From UKL13-2 sp044229235 (GTDB lineage: Bacteria > Pseudomonadota > Gammaproteobacteria > Burkholderiales > Usitatibacteraceae), in contig JBGATH010000023.1 of the NCBI GenBank assembly GCA_044229235.1, positions 8,268 through 72,267 of the forward strand: a stretch of 64,000 nt of DNA, read 5' to 3'. Shown piece after piece: positions 1 through 9,265 of the stretch. The notes below the pieces were generated by a model. That model ran no database searches. It worked only from the letters and a program-made list of their open reading frames with translations, and was not told where the DNA came from. The position numbers and the translations under genes are program-made. Position 1 is the first letter of the stretch. Each line of letters starts with the position of its first letter.

Positions 1-2
1 AA

Positions 3-776
3 GCGCTACTGGCCCTCGGCGTCGCCACGCTGGCGGCCTCGGCTTCGGCCCAAATCACGCTGTACGAACGTGAAGGGTTTCGCGGCCAGGTGTTCCGCAC
101 CCAGGGCAATGTCGTCAACTTCGGGCGCACCGGTTTCAATGACCGTGCCTCGTCGGTAATCGTCGAACGTGGCTTATGGGAAGTGTGCGAGGACGCAAAC
201 TTCCGCGGTCGTTGTGTAGTGCTGCGCAAAGGAAACTATGACTCGCTCAACGGCATCGGCATGAGCAACCGGATTTCATCGGTACGCATGGTCAATCCAC
301 GCCAGGACTACGAACGCTTCGCCGAGCCGGCACCGGTCCCTGCTTATGAATATCGACGCCGGCCGAGCGAGCGCCTGCGCGAAGTGCCGGTGACCTCGGT
401 GCGTGCAGTGATGGGGCCGCCGGAACGCCGCTGCTGGGTGGAGCGCGAGCAGGTGGTTGAGCCCAACGTGGGCAACAACCCCGCCGGCGCCATCGCTGGC
501 GCCATCATTGGCGGCATCCTCGGTCATCAGGTCGGCGGCGGGCGCGGCAAGGATGCGGCCACGGCAGCGGGCGCGATTGCCGGTGCGGCGATCGGCTCCG
601 GCGCGAATTCGTCGGCCTACGGGCGCGAATACGAACGCTGCCGCCAGGTACCGAGTGAACGGCCTGCCTACTGGGACGTGACCTACGACTTCCGCGGCCG
701 CGAGTATCGCGTGCAGATGTCCCACCCGCCGGGCCGTACGGTGCTGGTTAACCAGGATGGTGTCCCGCGCGAGTAG
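3..776 (+). CDS. Secreted beta/gamma-crystallin and glycine-zipper protein (5' end cut by window)
   Basis: The frame is open from base 3 and has no start in the window, so the gene begins upstream; 257 residues are visible. The first ~16 residues are the end of a signal peptide (ALLALGVATLAASASA then Q). A beta/gamma-crystallin-like domain follows (about residues 18-97, LYEREGFRG and ANFRGRC strands). A glycine-zipper 2TM-type stretch lies at about 158-200 (AGAIAGAIIGGILGHQVG repeated as AGAIAGAAIGSG). Glycine-zipper domains usually insert into or sit against the outer membrane; crystallin domains bind Ca2+ or stabilise proteins. Export to the periplasm or outer membrane is therefore likely. 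Partner and exact role are unknown. A strong terminator follows at 821. Confidence 0.8.
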   Translation, partial: ALLALGVATLAASASAQITLYEREGFRGQVFRTQGNVVNFGRTGFNDRASSVIVERGLWEVCEDANFRGRCVVLRKGNYDSLNGIGMSNRISSVRMVNPRQDYERFAEPAPVPAYEYRRRPSERLREVPVTSVRAVMGPPERRCWVEREQVVEPNVGNNPAGAIAGAIIGGILGHQVGGGRGKDAATAAGAIAGAAIGSGANSSAYGREYERCRQVPSERPAYWDVTYDFRGREYRVQMSHPPGRTVLVNQDGVPRE

Positions 777-820
777 CGCGCCGCGTGCCGAGCGAACGGC
801 GCGTAACGAAAAACTGAGTG

Positions 821-860
821 GCCGCCGTCGCGATGCCGATCGCGGCGGCGGCCTTTCTTT
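821..860 (+). terminator. Rho-independent terminator
   Basis: A 14-bp stem (GCCGCCGTCGCGAT paired with ATCGCGGCGGCGGC, one G-T wobble) with a GCCG loop is followed by CTTTCTTTC. It lies 44 bases after the stop of the crystallin-domain gene and is placed to end that transcript. Confidence 0.85.
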
Positions 861-1086
861 CATATGCCCGCCCCGAACAATGGCGAGGCGATGGCTGTTG
901 TGCTCAAGCTCGTGCATCAGCTTTAACAGCTGCCCCACGTCTGCCTCGCGAAATCCGTTGCGCGCAAACCAGTCCAGGTAATTTCCCCGATGGCTGGGCG
1001 AGCAACCGACCCCGGGCTTGCGCGAAGGCATTCTCCCGGTCCGTTCCACCCGCTTCGCGTGGTGGCTGGCGCTTGCCTGCCAAGCG
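861..1086. other. Intergenic remainder, no confident gene
   Basis: This fills the gap between the terminator and the stop of the cyclase gene. On the minus strand about 1031 to 870 reads as a protein-like stretch (GNYLDWFARNGFREADVGQL), but that frame has no stop before it runs antisense through the crystallin gene, and the start is poorly supported. It may be a decayed gene fragment. Confidence 0.3.
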
Positions 1087-2997
1087 TCAAGCGGCCTTTC
1101 CTGAGGTGATCAAACCGAACGCGTTGACCGGCTCGGGCACACTGCGCAATGGCTGTGGACCTTTATCGATGCGCCGGTCCGCCGGCACTGCGGCTGCATC
1201 GGCAAAGGCTTCGCTCACTACGCTTTCGCCCGGGCCTGCCAGCGCCTGCAGGCGCGAGGCGATGTTCACGGTCTGGCCGTAGATATCGCCGTCGTGTGTC
1301 TGCGTGACTTCGCCGACATGTGCGCCGGAATGCACTTGCAGCGGTGTCAGTCCGAGCGCCTCGGCGGCGGGTGTGAATTCCCGGTGCAGGCTGCCCAACA
1401 CCGTGCCGGCCGCAGCCACGTCATCAAACGCCAGCATGACGGCGTCTCCCATAGTCTTGACGATGCGGCCGTCGTGCTCCTCGCAGAGTTTTTCCGCCTT
1501 GCGCTGCAGCAGTGCGGCCAGCAGCAACGCCTGCTTTTCGTCGCGCGCCGACAGCGCCGTGTAGCCGGACAGGTCGGCCATCACCACGGCCTGCACACAT
1601 CGATCGCCCTCGACAAGCGAGTCTAGCGGCAGGAATCGTGCGACGAATGTGTTGACCCATTTTTCTGCACGTGTGCGTATCGGCTGGAAGGTGGCGGCAA
1701 CCGCCGCGCCGGCGATGAGCAGGCCGGTTTCCCTGGGCAATTTGAACCAGGCCACGATTTCCAGCGCGACGAATCGCTCGATCAGGATGAACACGAACGC
1801 GACCAGAATGCCCAGCACGCCGAACAGCGTGACCTTGCGCGCCGCCAGCCGCGGGTCCACGCTGCCGCGATAGAAGATCGACAGCGCCAGCGAGATCACG
1901 AAAGCCAGGAACAGCAACTGCAAGCCAATAAAGGAAGGGCCGATGAAGAGGATCGGGCCGGGGATGAAGATGTTGGCTGCTTCCAGATCGCGCAGCGTGA
2001 ACAGCAGCAGGCCCCACCACACCGGGCCGACCGCGCCGACGGCGAGTCCGCCAACGAATAGCGTGACGTATATCCAGTCGATACGCGTGCGGTCGATCGG
2101 CAAGGCGTTGTCGCGGTGATACTTGAGGCCCTGAAACATCGCAAGTATCAGGAATTCAAGCACGATGAAGCCAGCGAACCACGCGGCAATCTGCACTACA
2201 GAGAACGACTTCGCGCTGATACCCAGCGCGGGCAGCGCCGTGAAGGCTAAGATGTCCACCGCGGCGCAGAGAGCGGCCAATGCAAGCAGACCCGGTGTAG
2301 TCCATCGTGACCGGCATATCTGCAGGTGTTTCATCTGGCTGTCATAGGCGCCTTGATTGTGCCGCAGGCGGTGGAAGAAACCTGATCTCGCCGCCCCAGC
2401 GGCGCCTTCCTGCGCCGCAGGTGCGTCGGGAATCATCCATGCCGGATACAGCCGCTGCCGCCAGCCGGATCGCGCGAGCCTGAGATTCTCCGAAGCCATC
2501 TTCTGGAAGTGGTCCGCCAGTTGTTTGTCGGTGGGTGCCTGCGGATAGGCCAGAAAGAATTGCGCCATCAGCAGCGCCGAGAACATTCCCGCGCTGAAAC
2601 CCACGAACTGCAGCACCCATTGCCAGGCCGGTCCCCAACGCCAGCCAATGGCGTCGTGGTATCCCGCATACAACGGCATCAGCATGAGTAGCGCGGCGGC
2701 AAACGAACCGAATGCCAGCGCCGCCGCCAGCTTGCGGTTGGCGGTGGTTTTCTCGGCGCGGAATATCAGGACCAGCGAGAGCCCGCAGGCGATGACGCTT
2801 GTCAGCGCGATGATGCCAATCGACACCTGGCGAATCCAGAATGTGACCGCGCCCGGCGTGCCGCCCAGCTCGGCCAGCGGGCTCATGAATATCGCCGCCG
2901 AAATCTCCTTCGCAGGCAGCGGTGCCGGCTGCACAATGGCCCAGTGCAGGAATACGCACAGTGCGGCAATGGCGGCAACGACCGTGGCCTTGCTCAT
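1087..2997 (-). CDS. Membrane-bound class III adenylate/guanylate cyclase
   Basis: 636 residues. The N-terminal ~450 residues are a polytopic membrane region with several hydrophobic helices. The C-terminal part (about 465-590) is a class III nucleotide cyclase domain: MADLSGY and TMGDAVM carry the two metal-binding aspartates, and DIYGQTVNIASRL carries the conserved Asn and Arg of the active site. The predicted product is cAMP (cGMP not excluded), made at the inner face of the membrane. ATG at 2997 was chosen over a longer frame because GAGGGGA precedes it and a hydrophobic helix begins at once. An R-element lies just upstream (3064). The sensory input of the membrane part is not recognisable. 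Confidence 0.85.
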   Translation of the reverse strand: MSKATVVAAIAALCVFLHWAIVQPAPLPAKEISAAIFMSPLAELGGTPGAVTFWIRQVSIGIIALTSVIACGLSLVLIFRAEKTTANRKLAAALAFGSFAAALLMLMPLYAGYHDAIGWRWGPAWQWVLQFVGFSAGMFSALLMAQFFLAYPQAPTDKQLADHFQKMASENLRLARSGWRQRLYPAWMIPDAPAAQEGAAGAARSGFFHRLRHNQGAYDSQMKHLQICRSRWTTPGLLALAALCAAVDILAFTALPALGISAKSFSVVQIAAWFAGFIVLEFLILAMFQGLKYHRDNALPIDRTRIDWIYVTLFVGGLAVGAVGPVWWGLLLFTLRDLEAANIFIPGPILFIGPSFIGLQLLFLAFVISLALSIFYRGSVDPRLAARKVTLFGVLGILVAFVFILIERFVALEIVAWFKLPRETGLLIAGAAVAATFQPIRTRAEKWVNTFVARFLPLDSLVEGDRCVQAVVMADLSGYTALSARDEKQALLLAALLQRKAEKLCEEHDGRIVKTMGDAVMLAFDDVAAAGTVLGSLHREFTPAAEALGLTPLQVHSGAHVGEVTQTHDGDIYGQTVNIASRLQALAGPGESVVSEAFADAAAVPADRRIDKGPQPLRSVPEPVNAFGLITSGKAA

Positions 2998-3063
2998 GAA
3001 GTTTCCCCTCGGGAAATGGCGACTGGACGCGAGCATCTTGCACGCATCCACGCGGCAAACGCA

Positions 3064-3115
3064 AGCACTGGCGCGGCACTGCAGGCAAAAACGGCCGGAG
3101 AGGCTCGCCGGTGCT
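3064..3115 (+). repeat. R-element copy a (symmetric type)
   Basis: Outer arms AGCACTGGCG and CGCCGGTGCT pair with one mismatch; the interior GGCAAAAACGGCCGGAGAGG resembles the other copies. It lies between the cyclase start and the YjbR-like gene. Confidence 0.7.
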
Positions 3116-3198
3116 GGAGGTCGCCTCTGGGGTCGCCCGCAGGCAGGGGCTTGGACAAGCTCGACGCCGCCGGTTGTTCTGGCGCGTTAACATCGCGC

Positions 3199-3543
3199 AT
3201 GAATGTCACGCAACTGCAGAACTTCTGCCGCAACCTCCCCGGCGTGAGCGAACGACTGCTGGCGCCGCCGTACAACATCCTCGTGTATGCCTGCGGCAAG
3301 CGCGATTTCGCTTACTTCAAGACCAGCGAGCCGGAGAAATGGCGTTTCAGCATCAAGGTGACGCCGGCGCGGTTTGTGGAACTGACCGGTGTGCCGGGCT
3401 GCAAGCCGGCAAGGTATCGCGGTCGCTATCACTGGATCACGATTGTCGATGTCGCGAATTTTCCAACGGCGTATCTGAAAGAGCTGGTCGCGTGGTCGCA
3501 CCAGTTCGCGTTGGCGCCCAAACGCCAGCTACCGCGGCGCTAG
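3199..3543 (+). CDS. MmcQ/YjbR family protein
   Basis: 114 residues, the usual length of this small DNA-binding-fold family (PF04237-type). Family-like segments are the N-terminal LPGVSERL, the central CGKRDFAYFKT and GKDF-like strands, and WITIVDV towards the C-terminus. No biochemical function is established for the family. ATG at 3199 was chosen because the family alignment begins there and the longer upstream frame runs through an R-element. It is divergent from the cyclase gene and is followed within 10 bp by another R-element. Confidence 0.75.
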   Translation: MNVTQLQNFCRNLPGVSERLLAPPYNILVYACGKRDFAYFKTSEPEKWRFSIKVTPARFVELTGVPGCKPARYRGRYHWITIVDVANFPTAYLKELVAWSHQFALAPKRQLPRR

Positions 3544-3551
3544 CCAGAAAA

Positions 3552-3607
3552 CCAGCACTGGCGCGCCTCCTAGGTCGGAAATGGCCCAAGTCGCCCGCCA
3601 ATGCTGG
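3552..3607 (+). repeat. R-element copy b (symmetric type)
   Basis: Arms CCAGCACTGGCG and CGCCAATGCTGG are near-perfect inverted repeats around a GCCTCCTAGGTCGGAAATGG centre. The copy starts 8 bp after the YjbR-like stop. Confidence 0.8.
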
Positions 3608-3672
3608 CGTTTCGCGCTGAGGTGCGGGCAAGCAGGTGACCGCGATACACTGCCCGCCTTAATGGAGGATGC

Positions 3673-4920
3673 ATGAAGAGAAATCACTTTGATGTCATCG
3701 TCTTTGGCGCGACCAGCTTCGTCGGCCAGATACTGTGCCGCTACCTGCTCGCCGAATTCGGCACCGCGACTCGACCTGGTGCACGCAAGCTTGCTTGGGC
3801 CATCGCCGGCCGTTCGCAGGCCAAGCTGGATGCGCTGCTCACGGCACTGGGCGCAACGGCGGAAGAACTGCCGGTGATGATCGCCGATGCGGATGACGAA
3901 ACGGCGCTGGGGAAACTGTGTGAACAGACGCGTGTGATCGTTTCCACCGTGGGGCCATACGCGCTCTACGGGGAGACGCTGGTACGCGTCTGCAGCCGTA
4001 GCGGCACCGATTACTGCGATCTCTCCGGCGAGGCGCACTGGGTGCGGCGCATGATCAGCCAGTACGAGGCCGATGCAAAAAAATCCGGCGCACGGATTGT
4101 GAACTGCTGCGGATTTGATTCGATTCCATCGGATCTGGGCGTTTGGTTCCTGCAGCAACAGGCGATACAGCAATTCGGCGCGACATGCACCGCAGTAAAA
4201 ATGAGGGTCAAGGCGATGCGTGGTGGCGCCTCCGGCGGCACGGTGGCCAGCATCGTCAACGTGGTGCGCGAAGCGACCGCGAATCCGGCGCTGCGCAAGG
4301 AAATGTCGAACCCACACTCGCTGTGCCCGCCCGAATCCGCGCCGAAGGTGCGGCAGAACAATGTGCGCGGCCCCACGTTTGACGCGGATTTTGGCGCATG
4401 GTCGGCGCCCTTCGTGATGGCTGTCATCAACGTGCGCATCGTGCTGCGCAGCAACGCCTTGCAGGACTACCGGTACGGGCGCGAGTTTCGTTATGACGAA
4501 GCCATGCTGACCGGTTCGGGCATGGCCGGGCGCCTGAAGGCGACCAGCCTGACGGCCGGACTCGGCAGTTTCGTTGCCGCTGCCGCGATCGCGCCGGCCC
4601 GCTGGCTGATGGAAAAGACCATCCTGCCCGCGCCCGGCGAGGGTCCCAGTCCCGCGGCGCAGGAACGCGGCTTTTACGACTTTCGCTTCATCGGCCGCAC
4701 GGCGGACGGCCGCGAGTTGCGCGTGAAGGTTACCGGTGACCGCGACCCCGGCTACGGTTCCACCGCGAAAATCCTTGGCGAGGCGGCCGCCTGTCTCGCG
4801 CTGGATATTTCGAAGCAGGCCTTGAGCGGCGGCTTCTGGACTCCCGCCACGGCAATGGGCGCCGCGCTGCATCCGCGGCTGGAAGCGCACGCCGGGCTCA
4901 AATTTGCGGTGCTGGCCTGA
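3673..4920 (+). CDS. Saccharopine dehydrogenase-like / trans-acting enoyl reductase family protein
   Basis: 415 residues with an N-terminal Rossmann nucleotide-binding motif (VFGATSFVGQ, residues ~11-20). The layout matches the saccharopine-dehydrogenase-like family that includes mycobacterial trans-acting enoyl reductases: SVDG-like VSTVGPYALYGE, then CDLSGE and CCGFDSIPSDLG. Such proteins bind NAD(P)H and reduce a small or lipid-linked substrate; which one is not visible here. A GGAGG sits 5 bases before the ATG. It is a single gene with no obvious operon partners. The family call is firm and the reaction is not. Confidence 0.8.
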   Translation: MKRNHFDVIVFGATSFVGQILCRYLLAEFGTATRPGARKLAWAIAGRSQAKLDALLTALGATAEELPVMIADADDETALGKLCEQTRVIVSTVGPYALYGETLVRVCSRSGTDYCDLSGEAHWVRRMISQYEADAKKSGARIVNCCGFDSIPSDLGVWFLQQQAIQQFGATCTAVKMRVKAMRGGASGGTVASIVNVVREATANPALRKEMSNPHSLCPPESAPKVRQNNVRGPTFDADFGAWSAPFVMAVINVRIVLRSNALQDYRYGREFRYDEAMLTGSGMAGRLKATSLTAGLGSFVAAAAIAPARWLMEKTILPAPGEGPSPAAQERGFYDFRFIGRTADGRELRVKVTGDRDPGYGSTAKILGEAAACLALDISKQALSGGFWTPATAMGAALHPRLEAHAGLKFAVLA

Positions 4921-5203
4921 GGAAATGACTGCGCCGGCTGTGCTGCGCGCCGCCCATCCGGGCGAATCGTGCCCGACCGCCCCGAAACCGCGGCTGATCC
5001 ATGAGCCACTTCAGGTCAGGCCGGCCAGTGCGTAGATTGGCATGCATCAACGCTTCCGGAGGAATCACCATGCCGATATCCGCAACGCTGCCTGGCCGTT
5101 TGGCGCGCTTTGGCTGTGGCGGCCGAAGCAGCCGCGCGCCGCGCCGTATCGCATCGACAACTCTCAACGTCTGCCCGCCCGCGCCCACTGGTATCGTTAC
5201 GCA

Positions 5204-6301
5204 ATGAATACCCCAGTCACGTCAACAGTCGATACGGCCGAGCCAACCGGATTCGCGCGCATCTTCCAATGGCGGCGCACGAAGGTGGTGCTGGCGGTAT
5301 GCGCGGTCATCATCCTGTTGTTTTCATTCGGCTGGAAAGTATCCTACGCATTCCTGTTCGGCCGCATCCTGTTCACCGGATTCTCGATGCTGTTTGTGTT
5401 CGGCCTGTTCGAGCGCTGGCCTCGACGGCTGCCGAGGTGGATGGCGCGCTGGGTGCTGCAGGTGGCCGGTGTGGCGGCCGTGGTGCCGTTCGCCCTTTGG
5501 ATCGGCTACGCCGTCACCAACGTCGGGCTGGATCCACCGTGGTGGCGCGACCAGCAACGGCTGACGGCCTACGGCACCTTCACGTTTCTGGGCCTGCTCA
5601 TCGGCCCGTGGATCGCTGTGACGGCATTGCTCAAGCAGATTCGTGACGATGCGCGTAAACAAGCACTCCAGTTCGAACTGGAGCGCAGCCAGCTCGAACG
5701 CAAGGCGCTGGACGCGCGCATGCGCCTGCTGCAGGCCCAGGTCGAGCCGCACTTTCTGTTCAATACCCTGGCCAATGTGCGCCAATTGGTGGAAGTGGGT
5801 TCGCCGCAGGCGCCGCAGGTGCTCGACAGCCTGATTGCCTACCTGCGTGCGGCCGTGCCGCGTCTCCACGCGAAGGCCACCACGCTGGGTGAGGAGCTGC
5901 AACTGGTGCGCGCCTATCTCGAACTGATGCACCTGCGCATGCCCGACCGGCTGCAGTTTGCGCTTGACGTGGATGAGGGGGCGACACCGCTGCGCTGTCC
6001 GCCGATGACGCTGCTGACGCTGGTGGAGAATGCCGTGCGACATGGCATCGATCCGGGTGAGGAAGGCGGGCGCATCGACGTCAGCGTGAGGATTCGTGAT
6101 GGCCGCTGCATCGCCCGCGTCACCGACACCGGCGTGGGACTGCAGCATGGCGGCAAGGGCAGCATGGGGCTGGGCACGGGGTTGTCGTCGTTGCGTGAGC
6201 GGCTTGAACTGGCTTTCCATGGAGATGCCAAACTGCGCATCGCCGAAGCTGGCGCACATGGCGTCAGCGCGGAAGTCGAGTTTCCGGCTGAACCGGGCTG
6301 A
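5204..6301 (+). CDS. LytS/YehU-type sensor histidine kinase
   Basis: 365 residues. Four hydrophobic segments lie in the first ~150 residues, then a short coiled linker, then a His_kinase (PF06580) domain with phospho-acceptor block QVEPHFLFNTLANV, followed by an ATPase domain (N-box LVENAVRHG, G1 DTGVGL, G2 GTGLSSLRERL). It should autophosphorylate and pass phosphate to the LytTR regulator encoded 163 bp downstream. ATG at 5204 was chosen because the hydrophobic region follows closely; the longer frame upstream is unlike a protein N-terminus. The stimulus cannot be told from the sequence. Confidence 0.88.
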   Translation: MNTPVTSTVDTAEPTGFARIFQWRRTKVVLAVCAVIILLFSFGWKVSYAFLFGRILFTGFSMLFVFGLFERWPRRLPRWMARWVLQVAGVAAVVPFALWIGYAVTNVGLDPPWWRDQQRLTAYGTFTFLGLLIGPWIAVTALLKQIRDDARKQALQFELERSQLERKALDARMRLLQAQVEPHFLFNTLANVRQLVEVGSPQAPQVLDSLIAYLRAAVPRLHAKATTLGEELQLVRAYLELMHLRMPDRLQFALDVDEGATPLRCPPMTLLTLVENAVRHGIDPGEEGGRIDVSVRIRDGRCIARVTDTGVGLQHGGKGSMGLGTGLSSLRERLELAFHGDAKLRIAEAGAHGVSAEVEFPAEPG

Positions 6302-6464
6302 TCCGGCAGGCTCAAGTTGACGGATAAAAAATGAACATGCAGGCAACCGCGCTGATCGCCGACACGAGAGCCGGGAATTCGCGAAGCACTGCTTCGCGCC
6401 GGCGAGCGCACAAGCGCCGTGCCGAGCGCGCGTGAGTAGTCGCGGAAAAGAAGATGGATACACC

Positions 6465-7283
6465 ATGACCACACAGGTAACAGCATTGATCGCAGACGAC
6501 GAGCCCCTGCTGCGCGACACCCTGGTGCGCCAGCTCGCGCATGCCTGGCCGGATCTGAAAATCGTGGCGCAGGCACGCAATGGCCGCGAAGCCGTCGCGC
6601 GGTTCGAGGCATTGAAGCCGGACATCTGCTTTCTGGATGTGCACATGCCCGGCATCTCCGGCGTGGAAGCGGCGCAACAGATCGGTCGCCGCGCGCACCT
6701 GGTGTTTGTCACCGCCTTCAACCAGTACGCCCTCGATGCGTTTGAACGCGGCGCGCTGGACTATCTGGTCAAGCCGGTGGTGCCGGCGCGCCTGGCTGAA
6801 ACCGTGTCGCGCCTGCAGGAGCGACTGCGCGCGGCCGCGCCCAGCCTGACCACCGATGAACTGCTGGCGCAACTGGCGGCACGGCTGCGTCATCCGGCGG
6901 AGGCGCCGGACAACTCGCAGGAGGCGCAGGCCACGCCGCAATCGCCCTTGCGCTGGATACGCGCCGCCGTCGGCCAGAATGTGCGCTTGATCCTCGTCGA
7001 CGACATTGATTTCCTGCGTTCCGACGAGAAGTACACGCTGGTGGCGTGGCGCGGTGACGAAGGCAAGCCGAGCGAGGCGCTGATCCGCGTGCCGCTCAAG
7101 GACCTGGTCGGCCAGCTGGATCCCTTGCAATTCGCGCAGGTGCACCGCTCGGTGGTGGTCAACCTGCGCGCCATCAGCCACGTCGCGCGTGGCATCAATG
7201 AAACGGCCGAGATCCACCTCAAGGGCCGGCCCGACGTGCTCAAGGTCAGCCGCAGCTACCTGCACCTGTTCCGGCAGATGTAG
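6465..7283 (+). CDS. LytTR-family response regulator
   Basis: 272 residues. The receiver domain (about 1-120) has the acidic pair ADDE, phospho-acceptor Asp in CFLDVHMPG and the conserved Lys in LVKPVVP. The LytTR DNA-binding domain (about 160-272) shows IDFLRSDEKYTLV and QVHRSVVVNLRAI. It pairs with the LytS-type kinase upstream. An in-frame GTG at 6432 would add 11 residues; ATG at 6465 fits the start of the receiver domain better. The target promoters are unknown. Confidence 0.88.
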   Translation: MTTQVTALIADDEPLLRDTLVRQLAHAWPDLKIVAQARNGREAVARFEALKPDICFLDVHMPGISGVEAAQQIGRRAHLVFVTAFNQYALDAFERGALDYLVKPVVPARLAETVSRLQERLRAAAPSLTTDELLAQLAARLRHPAEAPDNSQEAQATPQSPLRWIRAAVGQNVRLILVDDIDFLRSDEKYTLVAWRGDEGKPSEALIRVPLKDLVGQLDPLQFAQVHRSVVVNLRAISHVARGINETAEIHLKGRPDVLKVSRSYLHLFRQM

Positions 7284-7466
7284 CCGATGCCCTGCGGCCC
7301 GTCCGGCCGCAGCGTGGCTCGCGTATTGCAGACCGTGGCTCGTCGCGTTCGACTGGTGCCGCCCGCGGCTGCGGGAATAACTTGTGCACTTCAGCGGACC
7401 CGGCGGCACGCCGTGCCGGAACAACGGCGATACCCGCTAATCCTGATCAATCGAGCGGAGGGAAGA

Positions 7467-9113
7467 ATGCCCACAAAATTACGATACTGGCTGTTGTTCA
7501 TCATTGCGGGTTTCCTGACCGTGGCGCTGCCTGCCGGTGCAACTCCGGCCGCGGCCAGCAACCTGGTCAGCGTGGCGTGGCTGCAGGGCAACATGCAGCG
7601 CGACGACATCCTGCTGATCGATGCCTCGCCGGGCCAGATGTACACGGCGAAACACATTCCCGGTGCGGTCAGCGTCGATGTATTCAGTTTTGGTGGCCGC
7701 GAAATCCCGGTTGCGGAAATGGAGCGGCGCATCCAGTCCTGGGGCGTCGGCAAAGGCAAAAAAGTGGTCATTTACGACCAGGGTGGAACCTATATGGCGA
7801 CCAGCCTGTTGTTTGATCTTTACTACCACAGCGTGCCGGCGCAGGACCTGTTCGTGCTCGATGGCGGACTCGCCAAGTGGCAGGCCACGGGCGGTGCCGT
7901 GACCAAGGACGCGACGCCGGCGCCGAAGCCGGGCGACTTCCAGGTGACGACGCTGCGCGACGATGTGCGGGTGCGCCTGCCGGAGTTTCTGGTGGCATCG
8001 GGCGACCCGGCAAACAATGCGCTGGTGGAGGCGCTGGAGCCGGATCAGCACTTTGGCGGCGCCAAGTTCTTTGACCGCGCGGGGCACATCCCCAACGCCA
8101 TCATGGCGCCCAGCGCCGACTTCTTCAACGCCGACAAGACCTTCAAGTCGCCCGCCGAAATCCGGCGGATGCTGGACTACCTGGGTGTGAAGCCGGAACA
8201 GAACGTGTATTCGCACTGCGGCGGCGGCATCGCCGCCAGCGTACCGTTCTTCGCCATGAAACTCATGCTCGAGTACCCGCGGGTCAAGCTTTACAAGGAA
8301 TCGCAACTCGAATGGCTGCGCGACGACCGCGGGCTGCCGTTCTGGACCTACGACGCGACCAATATGCTGCGCGACAAGCACTGGCTGGCCGGCTGGGGCC
8401 ATCCAATGCTGAGAAATTTCGGCGTGTCAAAACTGAACGTGGTCGATGTGCGCACCGCCGAGGCTTACCGGCTGGGGCATGTGCCGTATGCGGTCAACAT
8501 TCCCGCAGAAGTTTTCCGGCGCCACCTCAACGCGCCAGGCAAACTGGCCGATGCGCTGGGCGCCGCCGGCGTGAATGCGGCATTTGAAGCGGTCATCGTT
8601 TCCGATGGCGGATTGAATACGAGTTCCGCGCTGGCCTTCCTCATGCTCGAAAAGCTTGGACACAAGAGAGTTTCCTTGCTGATGGAATCGATCGACGACT
8701 GGGCAATCGCCGGGTTCACCACCACCAAGGAGGCCACTACAATCGGTCCGCGCAAATCGCCGCAGGACATCGCCATTCCGGCCACGCAGTATCCGGCCAG
8801 CCTGCGCGCCGGCATTGTCATCGGCAATCCACCGGCCACCGAGGGGCACTATCCGAAGGTTTTTCTGGCGTCGGGCAAGTCTTTGCCGGCCAAGGCACCT
8901 GACGGCAAAGTGATTCATGTCCCATGGTCCGGGCTGGTGAATGCCGATGGCACACCCAAAGCCGCGAAGGATATCTGGAGCATTCTGATCAAGGCCGGAT
9001 TGCCGCGCTATGCGGAAATCATTTGCATCGCCGATGATCCGGGCGATGCGGCGGTGAACTACGCCCTGCTCAAACTCATGGGCTTCCCGGATGTGAAGGT
9101 GCTGGTGTCCTGA
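7467..9113 (+). CDS. Exported protein with tandem rhodanese domains
   Basis: 548 residues with a signal peptide (cleavage near ATPAAA, residues ~25-30) and about four consecutive rhodanese-like units. Unit 1 has the active-loop region YDQGGTYMA with no cysteine. Unit 2 has HCGGGIAAS, the only canonical-looking persulfide cysteine. Unit 3 has SDGGLNTSS with no cysteine. Unit 4 is degenerate (IICIADDPGD). Periplasmic sulfur transfer or thiosulfate/thiol handling is the family-based expectation, with unit 2 as the catalytic one. GGAGGGAAGA precedes the ATG. Tandem rhodaneses usually have two units, so four is long for the family. Confidence 0.8.
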   Translation: MPTKLRYWLLFIIAGFLTVALPAGATPAAASNLVSVAWLQGNMQRDDILLIDASPGQMYTAKHIPGAVSVDVFSFGGREIPVAEMERRIQSWGVGKGKKVVIYDQGGTYMATSLLFDLYYHSVPAQDLFVLDGGLAKWQATGGAVTKDATPAPKPGDFQVTTLRDDVRVRLPEFLVASGDPANNALVEALEPDQHFGGAKFFDRAGHIPNAIMAPSADFFNADKTFKSPAEIRRMLDYLGVKPEQNVYSHCGGGIAASVPFFAMKLMLEYPRVKLYKESQLEWLRDDRGLPFWTYDATNMLRDKHWLAGWGHPMLRNFGVSKLNVVDVRTAEAYRLGHVPYAVNIPAEVFRRHLNAPGKLADALGAAGVNAAFEAVIVSDGGLNTSSALAFLMLEKLGHKRVSLLMESIDDWAIAGFTTTKEATTIGPRKSPQDIAIPATQYPASLRAGIVIGNPPATEGHYPKVFLASGKSLPAKAPDGKVIHVPWSGLVNADGTPKAAKDIWSILIKAGLPRYAEIICIADDPGDAAVNYALLKLMGFPDVKVLVS

Positions 9114-9265
9114 CCGGCGTCGGGGTATCGGTTTCTGCTACCGCCGGCGGCGACTGGCGGTACTACGGTGATTGCACCGATGCTTTTCCGCGCCAGGCGT
9201 TAGGCTTGGGGTGGCCTGTCGCGTTCGCGCCAGGCCCTCACAGATTGAGCGCCCGGAGGAACACC

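Noticed and set aside
3529..4890. Long minus-strand frame opposite the reductase gene at 3673
   Set aside because: It is antisense to a gene with clear family motifs, is Arg/His/Gly-rich without domain signals, and has no RBS; typical of high-GC mirror frames.
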